Positions 49,921 through 61,400 are shown, counted from the stretch's first letter. The stretch is DNA of 64,000 bases from Symsagittifera roscoffensis (GCF_963678635.1 NC_087067.1:9347716-9411715); one strand, 5' to 3'. Program-made: numbers and translations. Notes: a model not told the origin generated them from the sequence alone.

Positions 49921-50232
49921 TTAAAATGGGAATGTATATAGAAAACAAAAAAGTTCAACGGAAATATAAAGCTGTATTATTATGATATGGGAACGTACAA
50001 GTACGTATAAAACGCATTCCTCGGTGAGTTTCAAGAACACGTTGCGTGTAAAATTCTCCGTCTTAAGTCGCGATTGAATATCCTTCTTCAAGTACTTTGC
50101 ATAACTGAACGCTCTCTCAATGTCAGAATTTGTTGCGGGAATTTGTCTCAATGTTCTTCGTATTTGTTCCTCTTTTGGTCCAACTGCCCTTTCAAGTTGT
50201 AAGAAGTCTTTGAAAGAAGTCAAGGACAACAT
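49921..50232 (-). pseudogene. hAT transposase C-terminal dimerisation remnant
   Basis: The IPATNSDIERAFSYAK motif is the hAT C-terminal dimerisation signature. It is in another frame from the catalytic half and follows it almost directly, so the intervening part of the gene was deleted. Confidence 0.75.
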
Positions 50233-50965
50233 CTAGTTCTGATTTCTGGAACTGTTTTTGCATAAACATGAAGGTTGCATTATTGTTGGGTGTGCGGCTG
50301 TCTTTTACAGCTTGTCGTATTTCATTCACAAAATTGGAAAAATCAAACGGTTCGATGCTACGGGTATTCAATGTGTCAAAGTCTTCATCGGCCTCGTCGG
50401 TGTCGTTCTCGTTGTTGCTATCTTCATTCTGAATCACTATCTCTTCATCCGTTTGAATAGCAACTTCATTGTCGGTTTCAATAGCATCATCATGAATCAA
50501 ACTGGCATTTATCAACTTTTTTACAATCAGATTGATTACATGTGCCAGGCAAGGCACATGAGCCAGCTTCATTATACGGCAAAACTTGACCATGTCCGAA
50601 CCACAGTCGGACATCACACATGCGAGTCTTTCTTTTGCGATGCCAAACTTGGCAAGGAGTTCTTTTGTATATTTTTTCATCTCCTTTGCGCCACATGAAA
50701 AATCGTAATTAATTAATCCAAGAAAAATGCTCTTGCCTTTTTGATACACATAGACACCAATAAATTTTTCGTGATGATTGTTCGTCCATTTGTCTAGAGC
50801 CAAGACTAACTTCTCTTTCCCCTCTAGTAATTTCTTAATGAGATCTATGCGCTTGTATTTGGCATTAAGTGTCCGATTGAGATCATCATAAGTTGGTACA
50901 GCTAGGCCAGACTTTTGAAACAGTTTCTTGAAGCGAGGGGAACTGCTAACTTTTGTTACTGACAC
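50192..50965 (-). pseudogene. hAT transposase catalytic N-half
   Basis: It contains a LALDKWTNNHHEKFIGVYVY block with the first catalytic-type Asp, MSDCGSDM with the second, and a C-LAHVINLIV block (CxxH) typical of hAT RNase H-like cores. It ends in an acidic insert and LDVVLDFFQRL, after which the helical insertion domain and the last catalytic Glu are missing. Not functional. Confidence 0.8.
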
Positions 50966-51246
50966 ATTGTCAAGATATACGAATTGGGAATGGAAAGTAA
51001 ACTCGAGTTCAGAAATTTTTTTATGGAAATTTGATTTACATCTTCCGACTCAGTAGAAGTGCAGCTGCTAATGTGCCTTTCAAGAGCTGACGTATTGCTC
51101 TTTTTACATGAAAATACACTTTTGCAACGAACGCACTTCCGCGCTTCTGTTTTCTTCTTGTCAATGAAACCGCACAGAAACTTGTCTTTCAACTCTGGAT
51201 TTTTGGTTTCAAATATCCGCCACTCTTCCTTCATCGTACAATGCAA
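50956..51246 (-). pseudogene. hAT transposase N-terminus with BED zinc finger
   Basis: The 96-codon frame holds CVRCKSVF, then HISSC: C-x2-C followed by H-x3-C, a BED-type DNA-binding finger that recognises the transposon ends. A frameshift near 50960 moves the product into 50192-50965. Confidence 0.8.
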
Positions 51247-51651
51247 TCGCGTTCAGAAATGAAATAGAAATAAAAATTAAAAAAGTAAAAAACCTCAAAC
51301 AAAAGAAAAATTGGGAAAGTTTTTGTCGAAACCGAAAACAGCAAACAAAAGTCGGGTTTTAGAAATCCGACATAATTGAATACCCGAACCCGAACCCGAA
51401 CCCGAAAATTTGTTGAACCCGAAACCCGACCCGAAACCCGAAATTTGTCTCAAAACCCGAAAACCCGACCCGATACCCGAAAACCCGAACCCGAACCCGA
51501 AATGCCTGGTTTCTGCATGTAATCCAGTTAATTTGAGAGTTTTGACCGAAGCCGAAAGCAGTAACGCTTTTGTCGACCCGATGTTAGAAAGACCACCGAA
51601 AAGTACTGGCTTGGTTGAGACGGTGAAAAGCATGCAAAGCTCTGTTTAGAC

Positions 51652-53519
51652 GTTAGCCAATCGTCTTAAGACTTTGTTTTGTCTTCCGTCGATATGTATC
51701 TTCCGGGCGAATGTTACATAGATGTTTTTATGGCGCTCCTGGGTGTTATTCTTTTTAACATCATGACCGGCAGAACCGTTAACGAGCGCTCCGCGCCGAG
51801 CGGATGCTCACATTAACGCCCTTATTAGGCCTAAACCGCCGGGGCGGAGGGGTGGTTCGGAGCGCGGAAGCCCTCCGGATTACCGTGAATAGCTTTTTAA
51901 CTTAGTTAAGACCGAAAATTCACGAACCAGGAAGGGTGGGGGGATCGGCCATTCCCTCGTTCCCTGAGAGGTTCGTGACCAAAAACACTTAAAGATATAT
52001 ATAAAACCAAACAAAAAGTAATATAGTACCCAAGAAAAACAAAAAACATAAAAAATAACCGAAAAAACCAAAAACAGTAAAAAAGTAAAAAATCAGTAGA
52101 AATCATCCCCCCAGACAAGATGTGATCCGACCCCCCCGTTTATTGTTGATAGATATATTGTTGTTACAGGCATTTATATCAGTCACGATCGTTACGATCA
52201 GTTTTGTAGCCCGTTTGTGAGGCTTGTACTGTAGGGTTATTTGAGCATTTAAGCACGTTAATGATAAATTGCGCTCAATCCGGAAGGGTCAGCTGATTTG
52301 CGCTCAATTCGGAAGGGTCTTGGGAGAAGACTGATCCGGCAAGCAGTACAAGGAGCAACAAGAAGAGGCTCAACGACAACAACAATCGACTGTTGGGTAT
52401 CGTTAACAAGTTTTGTATCCCTTTTGGTACAAAAATTAAAATAGTAATCTGTGGGGGGCTCGACAGTGCTGCACTGTAGTGTCCCTTCACCGAACTGCGA
52501 ATATCCGAGTTAAGCACCTTAATTCGGATATTAAACAAACCCGGAGGGGTATAGTATTACTATTATTATTACTTATAGAGCCTATATTAATAGTCTTATA
52601 TCGTTTTTCAGTGAAAAACAACGAAAACAGACCGTTTTTTAGGGTCAAAATAGCGATATTTTGATCCCCCCACAAGTCGCGATTTTTGAGATATCGATAA
52701 CTTTTGAAACGAAAAAAGCGCTAAAGTAGTGTGTTACATCGTAATTGCACTACCATAATAGATAGAACCGGTTAAGTTTAGTTCGGAAGTGGTTGGAACT
52801 ATTTTGGAACCAAAAAACCGAATTTTCGTGATTTTTGAGAAACCGAAACATTAAAAATTCAGAAAATTTTTTGAAATTTTTGAGTTAGAACAGTAAAAAT
52901 AGTTGTTCGGACAACGTCCACTAGTGAATCTACAAGTTTTAAAACCCGCTACCCGAAAGCCTTCCCGGTTGCAGAGTAATCGAACTTAACGTGTTTGATT
53001 TGGTGGATTCATCAATCCGGAGGGGTACAGGTAGCATAGTTTTTTGCAAATTTTTTCAACTAAAGCGTTTTAGATCGGGTCTTTTGCATTGAACTAGACG
53101 AATATAAGCCTTCTGAGCTCGGATCAACAATTTTTAGGTCGAAAGGACCAGATTTGCGGAAAAAGTTAGGCGGAACCTATAAGAGAGAAATTTCTTGACT
53201 TTAGAAAAAAGACGTTTTGGTTAATAACTTTGGAACTACTGGGCATACCGAGTTGATCTTGGTACCAATAGATCAGAAATTAGCTGAGCTTACTGATAGG
53301 GACAAAAGTTTTTCGGAAAAGTAAGCGTGAAAATTTTTTGAGATTGTTTTTAGCAAATTCCTCAATTTGGAAGGGTACACCCTTCACGTTTTACAAAATT
53401 TTTTTAGAAAAGCCCTTATACCCCTAACAAAAGGTAATAGCGGTTGAATAAAGTAACTTTAGGCTGTTCTAGACGAAAAGGGAAGGCTAAAGGCACAGCA
53501 GAAGCTTAAGCGAGCCGAA
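51652..53519 (+). repeat. Tandem duplication in the E3 leader, copy 1
   Basis: It begins at GTTAGCCAATCG in the LTR end and runs to CGAGCCGAAG. The next copy starts with GTTAGCC again; GTTAG/AGTTA microhomology marks the join. Confidence 0.8.
51731..51745 (+). promoter_or_regulatory. tRNA primer binding site (E3, first)
   Basis: TGGCGCTCCTGGGTG lies 12 bp after the LTR end at 51718. Confidence 0.7.
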
Positions 53520-54929
53520 GTTAGCCAGTCGTCTTAAGACTTAGTTTTGTCTTCCGTCGATATGTATCTTCCGGGCGAATGTTACATAGATGTTTTATGG
53601 CGCTCCTGGGTGTTATTCTTTTTAACATCATGACCGGCAGAACCGTTAACGAGCGCTCCGCGCCGAGCGGATGCTCACATTAACGCCCTTATTAGGCCTA
53701 AACCGCCGGGGCGGAGGGGTGGTTCGGAGCGCGGAAGCCCTCCGGATTACCGTGAAAAGCTTTTTAACTTAGTTAAGACCGAAAATTCACGAACCAGGAA
53801 GGGTGGGGGGATCGACCATTCCCTCGTTCCCTGAGAGGTTCGTGACCAAAAACACTTAAAGATTTATATAAAACCAAACAAAAAGTAATATAGTACCCAA
53901 GAAAAACAAAAAACATAAAAAATAACCGAAAAAATCAAAAACAGTAAAAAAGTAAAAAATCAGTAGAAATCATCCCCCCAGACAAGATGTGATCCGACCC
54001 CCCCGTTTGTTGTTGATAGATATATTGTTGTTACAGGCATTTATATCAGTCAAGATCGTTACGATCAGTTTTGTAGCCCGTTTGTGAGGCTTGTACTGTA
54101 GGGTTATTTGAGCATTTAAGCACGTTAATGATAAATTGCGCTCAATCCGGAAGGGTCAGCTGATTTGCGCTCAATTCGGAAGGGTCTTGGGAGAAGACTG
54201 ATCCGGCAAGCAGTACAAGGAGCAACAAGAAGAGGCTCAACGACAACAACAATCGACTGTTGGGTATCGTTAACAAGTTTTGTATCCCTTTTGGTACAAA
54301 AATTAAAATAGTAATCTGTGGGGGGCTCGACAGTGCTGCACTGTAGTGACCCTTCACCGAACTGCGAATATCCGAGTTAAGCACCTTAATTCGGATATTA
54401 AACAAACCCGGAGGGGTATAGTATTACTATTATTATTACTTATAGAGCCTATATTAATAGTCTTATATCGTTTTTCAATGAAAAACAACGAAAACAGACC
54501 GGTTTTTAGGGTCAAAATAGCGATATTTTGATCCCCCCACAAGTCGCGATTTTTGAGATATCGATAATTTTTGAAACGGAAAAAGCGCTAAAGTAGTGTG
54601 TTACATCGTAATTGCACTACCATAATAGATAGAACCGGTTAAGTTTAGTTCGGAAGTGGTTGGAACTATTTTGGAACCAAAAAACCGAATTTTCGTGATT
54701 TTTGAGAAACCGAAACACTAAAAATTCAGAAAATTTTTTGAAATTTTTGAGTTAGAACAGTAAAAATAGTTGTTCGGACAACGTCCACTAGTGAATCTAC
54801 AAGTTTTAAAACCATTTACCCGAAAGCCTTATACCCCTAACAAAAGGTAATAGCGGTTGAATAAACTTTAGGCTGTTCTAGACGAAAAGGGAAGGCTAAA
54901 GGCACAGCAAAAGCTTAAGCGAGCCGAAG
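53520..54929 (+). repeat. Tandem duplication in the E3 leader, copy 2
   Basis: It repeats copy 1, including the last ~67 bp of the LTR and the primer site, but lacks ~458 bp. The deletion joins CCCGAAAGCC to TTATACCCC, with AAAGCC/AAAAGCCC microhomology at its edges. Confidence 0.8.
53598..53612 (+). promoter_or_regulatory. tRNA primer binding site (E3, second, duplicated)
   Basis: TGGCGCTCCTGGGTG, carried along in the tandem duplication, lies 11 bp after GTTACA at 53586. Confidence 0.65.
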
Positions 54930-54989
54930 TTAGGCGAGCGATAAGACCCTTCACCGTTAGTGTGAATTGTCAAATAAGAGGCTTAACTT

Positions 54990-55307
54990 CAATCCGGAAG
55001 GGTCTAGGAAAGTAGTGCATACCCTTCCTAGTTAATTGAAAGAGCAAAATTGCATCGGAGAACGTATCCGGAGGGGTATAGGTTGAAAGAAGGAAATCTC
55101 CGAAAAGCTACTTTTCCCAATCCGGAAGGGTCAAAATTTTTTTCAAGTTAGGAGGGTTCCAAATCCGGAGGGGTCTTATAGTTGCTAATTCGGAGGGGTC
55201 CAAATCCGGAGGGGTCTTATATTAACTAACTCAGAGGGGTCCCAATCCGGAGGGGTCTAGATTCTGCCAGTCCGGAAGGGTCCTATTTGTGCCAATCCGG
55301 AGGGGTA
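54990..55307 (+). repeat. Array of AATCCGGARGGGT motifs
   Basis: About ten copies in 318 bp, for example near 54990, 55067, 55119, 55160, 55187, 55203, 55230, 55244, 55269 and 55293. Spacing is irregular (16-77 bp), so it is a motif cluster and not a satellite. More copies lie elsewhere in this leader, the X leader and the LTR U3. Confidence 0.8.
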
Positions 55308-56084
55308 TTATTTTATTAAAGGACTTAGGTAGACGAAAGAAAGACTAAAAAGTGAGAGGTATTAGGTTATTAGCACACAGGCTAGCTATCAGTGACTGCA
55401 CTGGTAACTTGCCTTTCAATAAGAACCAGACCAAAACAAAACAGATCCGAACTCGGATATTCGCGACACTAAGTCTAAATTAAAAAGAGCGTGATTCATT
55501 GGTGTGGATTGTAACATAATACGTTTTTGGGAAAAGTGACCTGCCCTGAGGATTTTAGTAGGTCTAGCTCGGGCAGTCCGAAGGCAGATAGGTAACACAG
55601 TACTCGGTGGGTGCAATAGCCGCCCACTTGAGAAAATTACTGCCTTCAAAGTTTTGTCTGTTTGGTGCAGCACCGAGCAGGGAAAGCTTTTTCTTTAAAA
55701 GACAAGTTCGACTATTGTACTGCGACCGACTAAGAGTACATTACACATACGTTTTTTTAGAGACATTCATATTCTGTCAATATATACATTTTTGTTTTTG
55801 ATTTTAAGTCAACATAAACTGTGCTTGATTGGGTAGTGAGTACACTATCTTTTAAATTGACCGATAACATCATATTGTGCTAGTTTTCAAATCTTACCAC
55901 CGATAATCGGTTAGTGTGAATAAATTTTATACCAACTGTACTCTGATAACATACAGGGATTCGTGGTCACTATTTAATAGAATCTTGTGAAAATTATCGT
56001 GTTGTGTCATTATTATTGTTAATAGAACTATAAGGTATCTAGCAATCGGGTTAAGTATAGGCATTAATAAGTGACAAATAGAGA

Positions 56085-59000
56085 ATGAGTCTAGACAAGT
56101 CAAGGATACCAAAACGAGGTAATAGCTCTAGGAAATTCATACCTGAAAAGCAAAGAAAAACGATGACCGATCCTTTTGTGGATTGGATCAAGCGATCCCG
56201 GTCCGATAAAGGGGAGACGGTTTCAGGCAGAATGGTTGAAACGAGAAGTCAGAAGACCTCAGAAGAGCGAAAAGAACTGTTAGAAGTGGAGGTCAATACG
56301 GACCATACCATGAACGACAACCAGGAAGTAAATGGACTGGAAGGGAGAGGCAGAAGGCTGGCGAGTGAATCTACTCCGGTAGAACAAGGCCATGATTTTG
56401 CCACTTCCACCGGGACATTTGATCGAGAGGAGATGTCGGAGCTGTCCGACATCTCAACTGAAGTAACGGCAACTAGAAGATCTCCGACAGACAACACTAT
56501 GATGGCAGGCGGAACTGGGAAACAAACAACGTCATCATCATTCTCAGAAAGAATGAAGAACACCTTCGGAAACATCTTTCCATTCAGCATGGGAGGAGGA
56601 GCAGGAAACGACGGTGAATCCCAGGAGGAAGAGGATGAAGAGGAGCAAGGGGACTTTGGATCTCAAGTCAGCCTCAATAGTTCAATCCAGGAGAACGAGG
56701 CATACGTCGGAAGAGAGACTGGAACCATGGACAAATTTGGTGTAGTGACAACGATAAGCAAAGAGGCAAACACACCGGGCCAGTCAAAAGACTTCGCGAT
56801 TATGACAAGTTCAGAGCCACAGACTGGAGAGAGTAGAACCAGAGGGCTAGGCAACGCGTTAGCGGATCCTGAAATAGATAATGAGAAGACGTCGAGACAG
56901 AGAGTCAAGGCCCGGATCTCGACCAGCACGAAGCTACCTGGGACCGACAGGGTTACACCGCCACTAGTGACGCCACTCGTGGATAACGGGGCAGCACTAG
57001 AAGAAGCTTTAAACAACATAGTGGACAGTTTAGGAGAAAAAAACGAGCAGATGTCAATAAGGATGAGTGAACTAGAAAGAGCAGTTCACATTGAAAGAGA
57101 AAGTCTGCGGGAAGAAATAAACCGCAATAGACAGGAAGTTGGCAGGAGCGAAAAACGCTTGAAAGAAAGAACGGACGAGCATATGGCGAAGAACTTGTCG
57201 CGAATGACCAGAGAGGCGGAACAGCGAGAGTTACGCTTAAGAGACGACATGGAGAGGTTAAGAATTCAGCAAGAGCAGTCTCTTGGGACTCTTGACACAA
57301 AGATAGACGCCATGATGGAGCGGCGAACTCAGGCTATCATGGATAGGTTGGACGGGCTACTAAGCAGCAAGAGTGGACCAAAAGAAGGAGAACCGAACTG
57401 GGGAGGTCCCAGCAGGGAACCGAGGGTGAACTTCAATGAACATCAAAAGAGGAAGACGTATGGATCCACTAGAGGCAGGGGCAGTTCATCAGGCTATGCC
57501 ATAAGGGGTAATGGAGCATGGGGCCCGAACAGTAGAGCAAGTTCAACGGGGAACAGACAGACCTCTAACGAACGACCAACGCAAGGCACACATGCGACTG
57601 GGAGAAGTGATTCCGGCAACAGGGGGCATGCAAGCCCGAGGAGGAGTCATGTGGGCCAAGCGGGAAACACTCACGGTGATTCGGTTTGCAGGGATGCACC
57701 GCACACAGAGCCTTCGACGAGGTGTGAGGACACTCAAGCGGGACACTCAAGGGATGCTACGGCAATGGCCACAGCATTTGAACCCCTAAACAGGTCTTTG
57801 GAGACATTCCTGACAAGGTTATCAAGAACCAATGAACGCAGTGAGAAGTCCAGAAGAGTCTTTAAGAAACCAAGATGCTACAAAGACGAATCTGATGGCT
57901 GTATTGATACCTGGATAGAGGTAATGAAGCTGCATTTCGAGGAAGAGGACTTGTCGGAGAGACAGGAATGCAGCGCGCTCACCAGCAACTTAGAAGGGAC
58001 AGCCCTGAACTGTGTCATGGCCAAGAAGCAATATCAACGTGACACTGCTGAGAAAATCTTCGAAATCTTGTTAAACCGTTTTGGATCAGGGGTGCAGGGG
58101 CACCAGGCGATGATGCGCTTCGAGAAACGGAGGCAACGAGAAGATGAAACGATAGACAAGTTTCTCGATGATTTGGAAGAAATGCTGAGAAGACGCAGCC
58201 AACCGGATGAGTCAAACCGAAGGATGAACCTGGCCGTAGCCTCGAAATTTATCGATGGTGTGAAGAATGATGAACTTCGTACGATGCTAGCAACGCATTA
58301 CACACGACTATCAACCAATGCGCCAACACCGGAGGAGTTGAGGCTCAAATCAAAAGAGTATCTTTTGTTGAAACCTCCTTCGAGATCTGGATATTACAAG
58401 AACAATTATGGCAATTTTAACAACGGACCAGCAAACCAAGGGAACAATTGGTACAAACCGAGGGATGATATGGACAAGAGACGCTCTTGTGCTAATTGCA
58501 GTTCAACGGACCATCATGTGTCAGCATGCCCAGCTTACAAACAAGGCATGAAAGCAATAGGCTTTAGCCTCGAGGACGAAGATGCGTCAGAGTTGGACCA
58601 CGAGGATTGCATGAGAGGAGTAATTGCGAAATTCGGCCCGAGGTGTTTCTTTTGCAACTTGGAAGGTCATTTTAAATCAGATTGTCCGCAATTCTGGGAT
58701 GCAGTGGCAGACATTAAGCATCCAAGACATGAAGAAGCTTTGTCAGGAGTGAAAGCCAGCAAGGCTCGACTTTTGAGTGAAGCAGAGGCACGCAGAAAGG
58801 ATAAACCTCAAGAGCTGGCGGCAAAGAAAATGCAAGCGGTAATAGAGGAGACACGTGAGCCGGAACCAGCAACTGCGGCTCACGACTTCAAGGTCGATTA
58901 TAAGGCAGCCGCGAGGGATGCTCTAAATAGAGTGCAGCAGGAACTAGTGACGAAAGAGATCGAACAAAAAGTGAAACTTGAACTGGAGAATGAAAAACTT

Positions 59001-61400
59001 CAGGAGCAACTGAATACCTTCGAAGCAACGGAGTTCGAGGAAACTAAAGCACCAAGCAGTTTGAGCATGAAGCTTAATGTGATCTCCGGTCAGAGGTTCG
59101 GCATGGTGCCGCAAGGAAGCAAGATACAGTCGATAATCTCAGTGGCTGGACATCAGGTGATCAGAAATCTGAGTGAACCATCCGAGTTCACTTTGATGCA
59201 TTTGGACACATATGCAGATTATCTGAGGCAGGTGGAGCCACGCACCGAGTCGAGAGCTGTGCGAGCACTACTAAGGACGGGTGGCCCTTGCATGAAGAAA
59301 CTTCATGGACGCTACCTAGAGGTCTATGGGCCGTATCAAGTAATGCTGAATGTGGATGGAATCAGTATTTACACCAGGACTTATGTAACAACAGATGATG
59401 ACCAAATGGGGCAGATATATTTGGGAGAGGAGGAACTCAAAGTCCGCAGGATAGGCCATGACGCCATGATGGAACAAGACGCAGTACACATTGGGTATGA
59501 AGCAGATGTGACCGCACATCTGCTCGACACCAACGGAACAAAAATCGGAGTCACAGGGCTTCTGGACACAGGAGCGGTAGTGAGTGTGATGCCGATAAAA
59601 ACTTGGGAAAGAATGGGCTTCACGCGGGAAGATCTAATTCCAACGAATCTCCGACTGGCCGCCGCCAATCGAGGAGCTATCTACGTGGCCGGAAGAACAC
59701 CAATAACGGTCCTCCACATGGGAGGACGGGATCTTTGGATGAGCTTCCTGGTGGTAGAGAATCTGGACGACACCGACCAATTCATCTTGGGCAGAGATTT
59801 TGTCAGGAATTTTGACGTGATGATTGACTTGAACAACGGTCTGATACGGATTAGAAACCCGGACCGGAAGTATGTTAAGAGACCAATTAATAGGATAATA
59901 ACAGACGAAAACAAGGTACCAATTTTTTTGGATAGAAAAGTAAAATTACAACCAGGACAGGCTGTGGTAGCAATTTTTAGAATGAGAAATTTGAATTCGT
60001 TAAGTGATAGTAAACAGGTTTGCTTAGTACCGAATCCAAATAGTCAGAGTTCGGTGATTTTAGGCCGGAGCTTCTCGGTAACGCGAAACGGACTGTGTGT
60101 CAGTGTGTTGTTGAACACACTGGACACCACGGTTTCAACCCAGCGTGGAAAGAAGCTTGGCTACGCTTTGCCGATGAGGACCGACTATGAGGAGACACAA
60201 AACTTGAAGAAATATATTGTGAAAGACTGTCCTTATCATGCCAATAAAGATAAAATTTTTAAGAGGATTAATGAATTAAAATCTATTCATAAATTGTTTT
60301 CAATGAAACCCGAAACAGACGACGGCTTATCAAGCTGCTCGAATTTTCCGGAACGCCCCTCGTCATATGAACTAGAATCTGACAAACCGGTTTTGCCAGA
60401 GATAGAACATTTAAAAGGGAAAATAGGTGAGGGAGATTTCAAAAAATTACGGGACCTCCTAAATCGGAACGCAGATGTATTTTCAAAACATAAGGCGGAT
60501 ATCGGTTGCTGTAATTTCGTCGAACACGAAATCGAACTAGAAGAAGGCGCCGTTCCCCATAGGGAAGGCGCAAGACGAATGACGCCTCACAAATCGGAAG
60601 CGTGCCGAACGGAAATAGAAATGTTGCTTGAATACGACATGATAGAACCCTCGAAATCGCCATGGGCTTGCGGAGTAGTAATGGCGAGAAAGAAAGGGGG
60701 GCAGCTTAGATTTTGTTGCGACTTTCGTTACTTGAACGCGGTAACGATAAAAGATGCGTACCCGATACCGCGAATAAACGAGAGCCTATCTAAGCTTGGT
60801 GATGCCAAGTTCTTCACCACATTGGACTTAGGTTCTGCCTTATGGCAGGTCCCTCTGAGAAAGAAGGACAGAGAGAAGACCGGATTCGCGTGCGAGTTGG
60901 GATTGTACCAGTGGAAGAGGATGCCCTTCGGCTTGTGCAATGCAACGGCCACTTTTCAAAGACTGATGGCTCAGGCTTTGACTGGAGTGACCAAGAAGCA
61001 CGGGAACCTCGTGATGTGTTACGTGGATGACGTAGTCATAGCGACACCGACCCTGGAAGACCACATTGATAGGCTCGATGAGGTCTTTGGATGCATGAAA
61101 AGAGCAGGATTAAAGTGCAAACCATCGAAATGTGAAATACTTAGGGACTCGATTAAGTACCTAGGAAGAATGGTGGATAGGCATGGTGTGAGGCCGGACC
61201 CGGAAGCAGTGGAAGCAGTGTTGACATGGAAAGCCCCCAGAACGGACACACAGCTCCTGAGCTTCTTAGGGTTTGCCAAATACTACCGAGAATTCATAAA
61301 AAGATATGCGGACAAGGTGTACCCGATGCAGAAGCTGATGCGCAACAAAGGGAAAAAGTTCGAATGGAACGATGAGGCACAGTTGCTTTCGAGAACATAA
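56085..61400 (+). CDS. gag-pol: Gag-Pol in one frame: gag, protease, reverse transcriptase (E3)
   Basis: The 1771-codon frame shows that this family reads gag and pol together without a stop or shift. It has an acidic/Gly-rich N-part and a coiled coil (about residues 310-440). A capsid-like region (about residues 590-760) precedes two C-x2-C-x4-H-x4-C zinc knuckles, at 58488 and 58644. The protease has DTGA at 59564. Reverse transcriptase has RFCCDFRYLN, TTLDLGSALWQVPL, YVDD (61020-61031) and LGFAKYYREF. How Gag alone would be made is not visible. The match leaves this frame near 61382, where one G is missing relative to E2, and the end at 61400 is false. Confidence 0.92.
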   Translation: MSLDKSRIPKRGNSSRKFIPEKQRKTMTDPFVDWIKRSRSDKGETVSGRMVETRSQKTSEERKELLEVEVNTDHTMNDNQEVNGLEGRGRRLASESTPVEQGHDFATSTGTFDREEMSELSDISTEVTATRRSPTDNTMMAGGTGKQTTSSSFSERMKNTFGNIFPFSMGGGAGNDGESQEEEDEEEQGDFGSQVSLNSSIQENEAYVGRETGTMDKFGVVTTISKEANTPGQSKDFAIMTSSEPQTGESRTRGLGNALADPEIDNEKTSRQRVKARISTSTKLPGTDRVTPPLVTPLVDNGAALEEALNNIVDSLGEKNEQMSIRMSELERAVHIERESLREEINRNRQEVGRSEKRLKERTDEHMAKNLSRMTREAEQRELRLRDDMERLRIQQEQSLGTLDTKIDAMMERRTQAIMDRLDGLLSSKSGPKEGEPNWGGPSREPRVNFNEHQKRKTYGSTRGRGSSSGYAIRGNGAWGPNSRASSTGNRQTSNERPTQGTHATGRSDSGNRGHASPRRSHVGQAGNTHGDSVCRDAPHTEPSTRCEDTQAGHSRDATAMATAFEPLNRSLETFLTRLSRTNERSEKSRRVFKKPRCYKDESDGCIDTWIEVMKLHFEEEDLSERQECSALTSNLEGTALNCVMAKKQYQRDTAEKIFEILLNRFGSGVQGHQAMMRFEKRRQREDETIDKFLDDLEEMLRRRSQPDESNRRMNLAVASKFIDGVKNDELRTMLATHYTRLSTNAPTPEELRLKSKEYLLLKPPSRSGYYKNNYGNFNNGPANQGNNWYKPRDDMDKRRSCANCSSTDHHVSACPAYKQGMKAIGFSLEDEDASELDHEDCMRGVIAKFGPRCFFCNLEGHFKSDCPQFWDAVADIKHPRHEEALSGVKASKARLLSEAEARRKDKPQELAAKKMQAVIEETREPEPATAAHDFKVDYKAAARDALNRVQQELVTKEIEQKVKLELENEKLQEQLNTFEATEFEETKAPSSLSMKLNVISGQRFGMVPQGSKIQSIISVAGHQVIRNLSEPSEFTLMHLDTYADYLRQVEPRTESRAVRALLRTGGPCMKKLHGRYLEVYGPYQVMLNVDGISIYTRTYVTTDDDQMGQIYLGEEELKVRRIGHDAMMEQDAVHIGYEADVTAHLLDTNGTKIGVTGLLDTGAVVSVMPIKTWERMGFTREDLIPTNLRLAAANRGAIYVAGRTPITVLHMGGRDLWMSFLVVENLDDTDQFILGRDFVRNFDVMIDLNNGLIRIRNPDRKYVKRPINRIITDENKVPIFLDRKVKLQPGQAVVAIFRMRNLNSLSDSKQVCLVPNPNSQSSVILGRSFSVTRNGLCVSVLLNTLDTTVSTQRGKKLGYALPMRTDYEETQNLKKYIVKDCPYHANKDKIFKRINELKSIHKLFSMKPETDDGLSSCSNFPERPSSYELESDKPVLPEIEHLKGKIGEGDFKKLRDLLNRNADVFSKHKADIGCCNFVEHEIELEEGAVPHREGARRMTPHKSEACRTEIEMLLEYDMIEPSKSPWACGVVMARKKGGQLRFCCDFRYLNAVTIKDAYPIPRINESLSKLGDAKFFTTLDLGSALWQVPLRKKDREKTGFACELGLYQWKRMPFGLCNATATFQRLMAQALTGVTKKHGNLVMCYVDDVVIATPTLEDHIDRLDEVFGCMKRAGLKCKPSKCEILRDSIKYLGRMVDRHGVRPDPEAVEAVLTWKAPRTDTQLLSFLGFAKYYREFIKRYADKVYPMQKLMRNKGKKFEWNDEAQLLSRT

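Larger units (their letters stand above)
49597..51508 (-). mobile_element. hAT DNA transposon, 1912 bp, internally deleted
   Basis: Terminal inverted repeats CAGGCATTTCGGG / CCCGAAATGCCTG bound it. Exact 8-bp duplications GTTTCTGC flank it at 49589-49596 and 51509-51516, the hallmark of hAT. Both ends carry many subterminal ACCCGA or CCCGAAC repeats. The transposase lies on the minus strand in three frames and lacks its central helical region. Confidence 0.93.
49442..51718 (+). repeat. Partial LTR (R-U5) of E3, split by the hAT insertion
   Basis: 49442-49596 plus 51517-51718 equal the LTR from GATGAGAAGC (36721 in X) to GTTACA. A 13-bp segment near 49530 is missing relative to X. Confidence 0.8.
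51719..56084 (+). other. Leader of E3 with duplicated segment
   Basis: From the LTR end to the gag ATG at 56085. It contains two primer sites (51731 and 53598), a tandem duplication, and a cluster of AATCCGGARGGGT motifs (54990-55307). The last ~700 bp (55400-56084) are AT-rich with no supported gene. Confidence 0.65.
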
